A DNA stretch of 64,000 nucleotides, taken from contig NZ_BMZT01000002.1 of the NCBI RefSeq assembly GCF_014652935.1, positions 124,001 through 188,000 of the forward strand, written 5' to 3'. Position 1 is the stretch's first letter, and each line of letters opens with the position of its first letter. The position numbers were made by a program, and so were the translations under genes. The notes beneath the pieces were generated by a model. The model had not been told where the DNA came from, searched no databases, and saw only the letters and a list, made by a program, of their open reading frames with translations. Below are positions 57,400-64,000 of the stretch, one piece after another. Origin of the DNA: Luteimonas padinae (lineage in GTDB: Bacteria > Pseudomonadota > Gammaproteobacteria > Xanthomonadales > Xanthomonadaceae).

Positions 57400-58098
57400 T
57401 CAGCGGGGAAGGACGCCGCGCAGGAACACCAGCGCGGCCTCCCGGGCCTGGGCGCGAACGGCGGGTAGGTCGGTCGGCGAGAGCTTGCCGTTGATGGTGC
57501 GGATGATCGTCCCGGCAAATGCGGCCATGTAGAACTGGTCGGCGGCGATGGCCGGGTGGTCGATCACCAGCGCGTTCGCGGCCACCTGGCGGCTGAAGTA
57601 GTCGGCCAGGCGGGCGTGGGCGGGGTCGACGCCGTGCTCGAAGAACCAGTCCCGCAGCTCGGGGAAGGCGATGCCCTCGCCGATGATGATGCGATGGCTG
57701 ACCACCCGCTCCGGGGTGAGCATCTCCGCGGCGAGGCGTTCGGCCGCGGGGGGCAGTGCATCGGCCGGCGCCAGCCCGGGCTCGTCGAGGATGTCGAGGC
57801 CTTCGCCGAAGGAGCGGATGCTGCGCTCCATGATCGCGTGCACCAGGCCTTCCTTGTCGCCGAAGGCGGCGTACAGGGTGGACAGCGAGCCGCCGCTGCG
57901 CGCCACGATGTCGGTCAGTCGCGTGTTGCGATAGCCCTTCTCGAGGAACACTTCGGTCGCGGCCTCGAGGAAGCTGTCCACGCGCGGCTGCGCGCGCCTG
58001 CCCGGCTGCCGCTGGCGCTGCTTGCGGCCGGGAGGAGAGGGTGTGGGGGGCAGGATCTCTCCGGGCGACGTGGATCGCGTCTTCACCATGCGGGACAT
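57400..58098 (-). CDS. TetR/AcrR-family transcriptional regulator
   Basis: The 232-residue protein has an N-terminal TetR helix-turn-helix at about residues 38-85 (FLEAATEVFLEKGYRNTRLT, SLSTLYAAFGDKEGL) and a helical C-terminal ligand domain resembling AefR-type regulators (MAAFAGTIIRTINGKL). A Lys/Arg/Pro-rich lead of about 35 residues precedes the HTH. I chose the ATG at 58098 with GCAGGA upstream; 58089 is an alternative. It starts 13 bases after ccmB ends and precedes the decaheme cytochrome, its most likely target. Confidence 0.9.
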   Translation of the reverse strand: MSRMVKTRSTSPGEILPPTPSPPGRKQRQRQPGRRAQPRVDSFLEAATEVFLEKGYRNTRLTDIVARSGGSLSTLYAAFGDKEGLVHAIMERSIRSFGEGLDILDEPGLAPADALPPAAERLAAEMLTPERVVSHRIIIGEGIAFPELRDWFFEHGVDPAHARLADYFSRQVAANALVIDHPAIAADQFYMAAFAGTIIRTINGKLSPTDLPAVRAQAREAALVFLRGVLPR

Positions 58099-58111
58099 GA
58101 TCCTGCCCGGG

Positions 58112-58779
58112 TCAAGCCAGCGCAATCCGGATTGCCGCGGCCGCGGCCAGCGGGGCCAGCACCAGCGCCGCGACGAGGCCGGCAGCGAGGAGGAGCAGGC
58201 CACCCGTGGCATCGAAGCCCTGGGTCGCCGCCGTGACGCTGCCGGCGCCGAACACCAGCACCGGCACGTACAGCGGCAGCGCCAGCAGCGCCACCAGGAT
58301 GCCGGAGCGGCGCATGCCCACGGTCAGCGCCGCGACCACCGCCCCCAGCAGCGCCAGCAGCGGCGTACCCAGCAGCAGCGACGCGAACAGCACGGGCCAG
58401 TCGGCCCGCGGCAGCGCCATCAGCTCCGCCAGCAGCGGCATCGCCAGCACCAGCGGCAGCGCCGTCGTGGCCCAGTGCGTGGCCACCCGCACCAGCACCA
58501 GCCAGGCCAGCGGCACTGGCGCCAGGAGCCATTGTTCGAGCGAACCGTCCTCGGCATCGCCGCGGAACAGCGTGTCCAGCGCCAGCAGGCCCGACAGCAG
58601 CACCGCGACCCACAGCGCGCCCGGCGCCACGCGCGCCAGCATCGCGCGGTCGCTGCCCAGCGCCAGCGCGAACAGCACCAGCACCAGCAGCGCGAACAGG
58701 GCCGGCTGCAGCGAATCACCGCGCCGGCGCCAGAGCAGCTGCAGGTCGCGGACGGCCAGGGCGCGGGCGGCCTGCCACA

Positions 58780-58783
<4 letters not shown>
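58112..58783 (-). CDS. ccmB: Heme exporter protein CcmB
   Basis: CcmB is the membrane subunit of the CcmAB ABC transporter, which uses ATP to release holo-CcmE. The 223-residue protein has six hydrophobic segments and family landmarks [38 protein letters not shown] and [18 protein letters not shown]. The start overlaps the ccmA stop. CcmC, normally the next gene, is displaced about 6 kb downstream. Confidence 0.93.
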
Positions 58784-59424
<641 letters not shown>

Positions 59425-59460
59425 CGTGCGGCACGGGCCGCGACGGCGACCGGACGGCGG

Positions 59461-59946
59461 CTATTCTAGCCAGTCGACCACCGGGACGTCCGGGAAGTCC
59501 GCGGGCTTCGCCGCCTGCATGCGCAGGCGCACCGGCTCGCCGCGCGCCCACCACAGCCCGCCGAGCTGGCCGAACTGGCGGCAGAGCGCGTCGAGCAACC
59601 CGCTGTCGACGTCGAACACCACCCAGCCCGGCTCGCGCCAGCTGCGGTTGCGTGCCGACGAGAACGCGGGGATGTGGACGATGCCGCGCGTGGCCAGTTC
59701 ATGCTCCAGCGCGGCGTCCGCGCGCCGGTTGGAGGCCTCGTCCAGCGGCTGCGAACACGGGTTCCATGCCGACAGCAGTCCGAAGCTGCGCACCCGCGGA
59801 TGCAGCAACTCGAGCCCCGGCACCGGCAGCCCGATCCGGATGTCGTGCCAGTCGCCGTCGCGGGCCCAGCGGTATACCGCGTCGAGGTAGGCAGTGGTCA
59901 GGCGCTGGACGTCGGCCTCGGTCGCGGCGGGGGGCGGGTAATGCAT
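59461..59946 (-). CDS. DUF3293 domain protein
   Basis: This 161-residue soluble protein matches DUF3293, a small family of unknown function. Supporting segments are FGLLSAWNPCSQPLDEASNR, PAFSSARNRSWREPGWVVF and LCRQFGQLGGLWWARGEPVR. The ATG at 59946 (MHYPPPAATEADVQ) gives the family length. It is divergent from the aminotransferase gene, with 76 bases between the two start codons. Confidence 0.75.
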   Translation of the reverse strand: MHYPPPAATEADVQRLTTAYLDAVYRWARDGDWHDIRIGLPVPGLELLHPRVRSFGLLSAWNPCSQPLDEASNRRADAALEHELATRGIVHIPAFSSARNRSWREPGWVVFDVDSGLLDALCRQFGQLGGLWWARGEPVRLRMQAAKPADFPDVPVVDWLE

Positions 59947-60022
59947 GGCGGGATTTAACGCGATGCCGGCCTGCTGCGTAAACTCGTCGCTGCCCGGCAC
60001 GTGGCCGGAAGGAGGAACACGC

Positions 60023-61168
60023 ATGCCCGGCACCAAGCTCCCGAAGGTGGGAACCACCATCTTCACCGTGATGTCGCAGCTCGCGGCCGAGCACGGCGCC
60101 GTCAATCTGGGCCAGGGCTTCCCCGATTTCGACGTGCCGCCGCGGCTGGTCGACGCGCTCGATCGCGCCATGCGCGCCGGCCACAACCAGTACGCGCCGA
60201 TGACCGGCGTGGCCGCGCTGCGCGAGGCGATCGCCGACAAGACCGCCGCGCTGTACGGCCATCGCCCGGATCCCGACGCCGAGGTCACCGTCACCAGCGG
60301 CGCCACCGAGGCCATCTTCAACGCCATCCACGCCGTGGTCCGTGCGGGCGACGAGGTGGTGGTGCTCGATCCCGCCTACGACTGCTACGAGCCGGCAATC
60401 GACCTGGCCGGCGCGCGCGCGGTGCACGTGCCGCTGGACCCTGTGACCTTCGCCTCCGACTGGGCGCGGGTGCGCGCGGCGATCGGCCCGAAGACGCGCA
60501 TGCTGATCGTCAACACGCCGCACAACCCGTCGGGCGCGATGCTGTCCGCCAACGACATGGCCGAACTGGCCGCGATCGTGCAGGACACCGGCGTCTGGCT
60601 CATCTCCGACGAGGTCTACGAGCACATCGTGTTCGACGGCGCGCGCCACGAATCCGCGCTGCGCTACCCGGCGCTGCGCGAACGTGCCTTCGTCGTGTCG
60701 AGCTTCGGCAAGACCTACCACTGCACCGGCTGGAAGGTCGGCTACTGCATCGCGCCGCCGGGGCTGTCGCTCGAGTTCCGCAAGGTGCACCAGTACAACG
60801 TGTTCTGCACCTTCGCGCCGGCGCAGCACGCCTTCGCCGAGATGCTGCGCGAGGAGCCGGAGCACTACCTTGGGCTGGGCGATTTCTACCAGTCCAAGCG
60901 CGATGCGTTCCGCGAACAGCTGCTGGGCACGAAGCTGCGGCCGCTGCCGGTGCCGGGCGGCTATTTCCAGCTGGTCGACTACTCGGCCGTCAGCGACCTG
61001 GTGGACACCGAGTTCTGTCGCTGGCTGACCATCGAGCACGGCGTGGCCTCGATCCCGCTGTCGCCGTTCTACGAATCGCCGCCGCCCGGTCAGCGGCTGG
61101 CGCGGCTGTGCTTCGCCAAGGCCCAGCCGACGCTTGACGCCGCCATCGAACGCCTCACCGGCCTGTAG
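60023..61168 (+). CDS. Pyridoxal-phosphate aminotransferase (methionine/glutamine transaminase, YbdL-like)
   Basis: The 381-residue class I/II aminotransferase has the PLP-binding Lys230 (SSFGKTYHCTGWKVGY), NTPHNPSG and the early KVGTTIFTVMSQLA and NLGQGFPDF motifs. These characterise the YbdL/kynurenine-glutamine transaminase K group. It probably transaminates methionine, phenylalanine or glutamine. The next gene is an omega-amidase, and the two together form the glutamine transaminase-omega-amidase route used in methionine salvage. The ATG at 60023 has AAGGAGG upstream. The stop codon is part of the following REP repeat. Confidence 0.9.
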   Translation: MPGTKLPKVGTTIFTVMSQLAAEHGAVNLGQGFPDFDVPPRLVDALDRAMRAGHNQYAPMTGVAALREAIADKTAALYGHRPDPDAEVTVTSGATEAIFNAIHAVVRAGDEVVVLDPAYDCYEPAIDLAGARAVHVPLDPVTFASDWARVRAAIGPKTRMLIVNTPHNPSGAMLSANDMAELAAIVQDTGVWLISDEVYEHIVFDGARHESALRYPALRERAFVVSSFGKTYHCTGWKVGYCIAPPGLSLEFRKVHQYNVFCTFAPAQHAFAEMLREEPEHYLGLGDFYQSKRDAFREQLLGTKLRPLPVPGGYFQLVDYSAVSDLVDTEFCRWLTIEHGVASIPLSPFYESPPPGQRLARLCFAKAQPTLDAAIERLTGL

Positions 61169-61314
61169 GAGCAGCCACAGCTGCGACCACCCAGCCACAA
61201 CGCCTCCCCCGCCTGTAGGAGCAGCTATAGCTGCGACCACCCAGCCACCTGGCCAGCAGGAGCGGTTGCAGTCGTGAGCCGGTTCGCCGGGTCGCAGCTG
61301 TAGCTGCTCCTACA
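61164..61314. repeat. Cluster of GTAGGAGCAGC-type REP-like repeats
   Basis: Two direct copies (from 61164 and 61214, both TGTAGGAGCAGC..GCTGCGACC followed by ACCCAGCCAC) are followed by a degenerate copy (GCAGGAGCGGTTGCAG, from about 61256). An inverted copy follows at 61291-61314 (GTCGCAGCTGTAGCTGCTCC...). The first copy overlaps the aminotransferase stop codon. The 195-base gap 61169-61363 holds nothing else except a short lead to the next gene. Confidence 0.88.
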
Positions 61315-61363
61315 GAAAGGTGTCGGGTGCCACGTGGTCGTCCGGAAGGACTAGGATCGGCTC

Positions 61364-62161
61364 ATGGACAACCTCCGCATCTCACTGGTCCAGGGCGACA
61401 CGCTCTGGCATGACCCCGCCGGCAACCGCGACTACTACGGCGGGCTGATCGCCCCGCTGCGCGGCATCACCGACCTGGTGCTGCTGCCGGAAACCTTCAC
61501 CAGCGGCTTCAGCAACGACGCCATCGACCAGGCCGAGGACATGGACGGGCCGACGGTGCGCTGGATGCGCGAACAGGCCGCCGCGCTGGGCGCGGTGGTC
61601 AGCGGCAGCGTGCAGCTGCGCGACGGCGACGGCGTCTACAACCGGATGCTGTGGGCGCGGCCCGACGGCACGCTTGCGCACTACGACAAGCGCCATCTGT
61701 TCACCTATGCGCGCGAGCACGAGCGCTACGCCGCCGGCCGCGAGCGGTTGGTGGTCGAACTGCGCGGCTGGCGGATCAATCCGCTGGTCTGCTACGACCT
61801 GCGCTTCCCGGTGTTCGCGCGCAACACGCTCGATGCCGACGGCCGCCCGGCCTTCGACCTGCAGCTCTACGTCGCCAACTGGCCGGCCGCTCGGGCCTAT
61901 GCCTGGAAGACGCTGCTGCGCGCGCGCGCGATCGAGAACCTCTGCTACGTCGCCGGGCTCAACCGCGTGGGCCGCGACGGCAACGGGCTGGCCTATTCGG
62001 GCGACAGCGCGGTGATCGATTTCCTGGGCGCACCGCTGAGCGAGTGCGCCGACGAGGAGGTGGTGGTCACCACCACCCTGCTGGCCGCCGAGCTGGCGGC
62101 ACACCGCGAGCGCTTCCCCGCCTTGGGCGACGGGGACGCGTTCACGCTGTCCGGGGCCTGA
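61364..62161 (+). CDS. Omega-amidase (nitrilase superfamily, YafV/Nit2-like)
   Basis: The 265-residue carbon-nitrogen hydrolase has the Glu-Lys-Cys triad as Glu43 (LLPETFTSGF), Lys109 (YDKRHLFTY) and Cys143 (NPLVCYDLRFP). It should hydrolyse alpha-ketoglutaramate or alpha-ketosuccinamate to the dicarboxylate and ammonia. It is the natural partner of the glutamine-dependent transaminase encoded just upstream. The ATG at 61364 has AGGA about 8 bases upstream. Confidence 0.9.
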   Translation: MDNLRISLVQGDTLWHDPAGNRDYYGGLIAPLRGITDLVLLPETFTSGFSNDAIDQAEDMDGPTVRWMREQAAALGAVVSGSVQLRDGDGVYNRMLWARPDGTLAHYDKRHLFTYAREHERYAAGRERLVVELRGWRINPLVCYDLRFPVFARNTLDADGRPAFDLQLYVANWPAARAYAWKTLLRARAIENLCYVAGLNRVGRDGNGLAYSGDSAVIDFLGAPLSECADEEVVVTTTLLAAELAAHRERFPALGDGDAFTLSGA

Positions 62162-62163
62162 AC

Positions 62164-63732
62164 TCAGGCCCCGCGGCGACCGCCGCCGCCGCCGCTGCGC
62201 GGGCCGCGCGGACCTGCGCCCTGCGGACGGCCACCGGGACGACCGGCCCCGGGGCCGCCGCGACCGGGCGCGCCACCGCCACCGGGACGGCCACCGCCGG
62301 GCTTGCCACCAGGCCTTCCGCCCGGGCTGCCGGCACGCGGGCCACGCGGGCGGTCATGGCCGCCGGGCGTCGCGTGGTCGGAGGGGAACACCGGCGCGTT
62401 GCCGGGATGGCCGTAGGGATGCGCGGCGCGCGCGGACTTGCCCGGGCCGCCGCTGCGGGCGCCGGCGCCACCACCGCCGGGACCACCCGGACGCGGACCA
62501 CCGGGCTTGCGCCCCGCCGGCTTGCGCGCGCCGCCGGGTCCGGCATTGCGATGCCCGGCCGGGCCGGTGTCCACGCCGTCGGGCACGTACCAGCTGCGGA
62601 ACGCGGCCGGGTTGCCTTCGGGCAGGGCACGCTTGTCCTGGCGCTGCTTGAGCGGCTTGTGTGACTGGCGCGCGGCGGCCTCGCCGGTGACCGTCAGGCC
62701 GCCGGAGGGCTTGCGCGGGCCGCCGCGGCGACCGCGGTCCTCGCGCACGTGGTCGAAGCGGCGCAGCTCGCGGCCCTCGTCGGCGGTGGTGTGGCCGCCC
62801 ACGTAGCCGTGGCTGCGGTGCTGGCCGCCCACGTGCACCGTGGACTTGGCCGCGCGGCGCTGGCCGATCACCGGCAGCAGGGTCAGCGCCGCCGGCGCGC
62901 CGTCCTCGAGGCCCAGTTCGGTGCGCAGCGCCTGCACCTTCTCGTCGGCCAGCTCCTGCGACTGCCCGCGCAGCAGCGGCTGCGGCAGTTCGACCTGGCC
63001 GTAGCGGATGCGCTTCAGGCGGCTGACCTGGCAGCCCTGGGATTCCCACAGCCGGCGAACCTCGCGGTTGCGGCCTTCCTTCACGGTCACCTGGAACCAC
63101 TCGTGCGAATCGGTGCCGCCGATACGCTTGATTTCGTCGAACTTCGCCGGGCCATCGTCCAGGGCCACGCCGCGCTGCAGGCGGTCGACGATGTTGTCGG
63201 GGACGGTCTCCATGCCCTCGGGCGCGCGCACGCGGCAGACGTATTCGCGCTCGACCTCGAAGGAGGGATGCATCAGCGCGTTCGCCAGCTCGCCGTCGGT
63301 GGTGAGCAGCAGCAGGCCGGTGGTGTTGATGTCCAGGCGGCCGATCGCGATCCAGCGCGCGCCCTTGAGCGCGGGCAGGGAATCGAAGATGGTCGGGCGG
63401 CCCTCGGGATCCTCGCGGGTGGTCACTTCGCCTTCGGGCTTGTTGTACAGCAGCACGCGCGCGGGCTCGGTCAGCGCGCTGGCCACGAAGCTCTTGCCGT
63501 CGAGCTCGACGCGGTCGCCGCCGCGGATGCTCATGCCCACCTGGGCGGTCTCGCCGTTGACCTTCACCAGGCCGTCGGCGATGCGCTGCTCGAGCGCGCG
63601 GCGCGAGCCCAGGCCGGCCTGGGCCAGCACCTTGTGCAGGCGTTCTTCCAGCTTCGGCGCTTCGGCCTCGGCGGTCGCGGCCGGGCCGCGCTTCAGCGAC
63701 AGCTTGCGGCCGCCGGTCTTGTCTTGCGTCAT
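62164..63732 (-). CDS. rluB: 23S rRNA pseudouridine synthase RluB with long Gly/Arg/Pro tail
   Basis: RluB makes pseudouridine 2605 in 23S rRNA. The 522-residue protein has an S4 domain (about 28-75, RLHKVLAQAGLGSRRALEQR) and an RsuA/RluB-type catalytic domain with Asp134 (IGRLDINTTGLLLLT). VKEGRNREVRRLWESQG lies near residue 225. The enzyme core ends near residue 265. The remaining half is a basic, Gly/Pro/Arg-rich, RGG-like tail, far longer than in E. coli RluB (291 residues). The ATG overlaps the stop of the upstream frame. Confidence 0.92.
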   Translation of the reverse strand: MTQDKTGGRKLSLKRGPAATAEAEAPKLEERLHKVLAQAGLGSRRALEQRIADGLVKVNGETAQVGMSIRGGDRVELDGKSFVASALTEPARVLLYNKPEGEVTTREDPEGRPTIFDSLPALKGARWIAIGRLDINTTGLLLLTTDGELANALMHPSFEVEREYVCRVRAPEGMETVPDNIVDRLQRGVALDDGPAKFDEIKRIGGTDSHEWFQVTVKEGRNREVRRLWESQGCQVSRLKRIRYGQVELPQPLLRGQSQELADEKVQALRTELGLEDGAPAALTLLPVIGQRRAAKSTVHVGGQHRSHGYVGGHTTADEGRELRRFDHVREDRGRRGGPRKPSGGLTVTGEAAARQSHKPLKQRQDKRALPEGNPAAFRSWYVPDGVDTGPAGHRNAGPGGARKPAGRKPGGPRPGGPGGGGAGARSGGPGKSARAAHPYGHPGNAPVFPSDHATPGGHDRPRGPRAGSPGGRPGGKPGGGRPGGGGAPGRGGPGAGRPGGRPQGAGPRGPRSGGGGGRRGA

Positions 63733-64000
63733 TCTTCTTCCACTCCAGTGCTGTCGCCGTCGTCGGCGAGGGCATCGTCTTCGTCGGTTGCCGCGGTGTG
63801 CGGCGGAACGTCCCCGGCGTCCGTGGTGTCCACGGCGTCGGATCCGGTGTCGGTGTCGGTGCTGTCGGGATCTGTGTCGCTGTCGGTATCGCTGCCGTCG
63901 TCCGGGCCGCCGCTGCCGGCGTCGATGTCGCCCAGCGGCATCGCGCCGTCGTTGTCCTGCGGCTTGGCCTCCGGCTCGAACTGCAGCTGCGGCTCCAGTT
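63729..64000 (-). CDS. scpB: Acidic C-terminal end of a probable ScpB (5' partial)
   Basis: The frame is open to the right window edge, so only the last ~90 residues are visible. The sequence is extremely acidic and low-complexity (Asp/Ser/Thr repeats, ending STGVEEE). It overlaps the rluB start by ATGA. In Xanthomonadaceae the gene before rluB is usually scpB, which encodes a condensin-associated segregation protein and often ends in an acidic tail. The identity therefore rests on gene order, not on a visible domain. Confidence 0.5.
   Translation of the reverse strand, partial: LEPQLQFEPEAKPQDNDGAMPLGDIDAGSGGPDDGSDTDSDTDPDSTDTDTGSDAVDTTDAGDVPPHTAATDEDDALADDGDSTGVEEE

Noticed and set aside
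61164..61314. Repeat array considered as a CRISPR
   Set aside because: Copies are palindromic, unevenly spaced and in both orientations, with no regular spacers and no cas genes. It is a REP-type cluster.

Overview
The window is a high-GC (close to 70% by eye), densely packed gammaproteobacterial chromosome segment. It most likely comes from the Lysobacteraceae/Xanthomonadaceae (Lysobacter/Luteimonas-like). The pointers are the order nuo operon - initiator tRNA - rimP-nusA-infB, a class III PhaE/PhaC synthase pair, a MetX-family protein of the serine O-succinyltransferase type, and dispersed GTAGGAGCAGC-type palindromic repeats. No phage, IS transposase, CRISPR array or rRNA operon was seen.

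Layout. (1) 1-12,608: respiratory complex I genes nuoD (cut by the window edge) to nuoN, tightly overlapping. (2) 12,619-15,000: initiator tRNA with its own promoter and terminator, a nested inverted-repeat element, then a DUF1190 lipoprotein/ATP-grasp pair on the minus strand. (3) 15,062-24,350: the transcription/translation operon rimP-nusA-infB-rbfA-truB, then rpsO and pnp, with a leader holding two intrinsic terminators and a REP-like hairpin before truB. (4) 24,383-27,491: a secreted DUF1501/DUF1800 pair. (5) 27,639-42,954: a polyhydroxybutyrate-centred region. It has a GntP-type permease, a TonB-dependent receptor, an SSS-domain hybrid histidine kinase, a LuxR-type response regulator, 3-hydroxybutyrate dehydrogenase, a 3-hydroxybutyrate-oligomer hydrolase lipoprotein, PssA, and PHA synthase PhaE-PhaC with two small membrane proteins. 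(6) 43,182-46,551: a small membrane protein, an NRDE protein, tRNA-Leu(CAA), cysteine dioxygenase and a MetX-family acyltransferase. (7) 46,616-59,424: cytochrome c maturation genes split into ccmAB and ccmCDEFGHI. Between them sit a TetR regulator, a decaheme cytochrome, an MtrB/PioB-type outer-membrane barrel, a diheme cytochrome c4 and azurin. (8) 59,461-64,000: DUF3293, an aminotransferase/omega-amidase pair separated by a REP cluster, RluB with a very long Gly/Arg tail, and the acidic end of a probable ScpB.

Two candidate systems stand out. The first is a porin-cytochrome conduit (decaheme cytochrome, outer-membrane barrel, cytochrome c4, azurin) embedded in the genes that mature c-type cytochromes. 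It suggests electron exchange across the outer membrane in a family not known for it. The second is a locus that looks built to sense, import and break down extracellular 3-hydroxybutyrate oligomers. It lies beside the genes that make the polymer, and two of its promoter regions share an identical 15-base motif. The PhaE subunit also carries a histone-like lysine-rich tail. These functional readings are inferences from gene content; the family assignments rest on motifs visible in the translated sequence.
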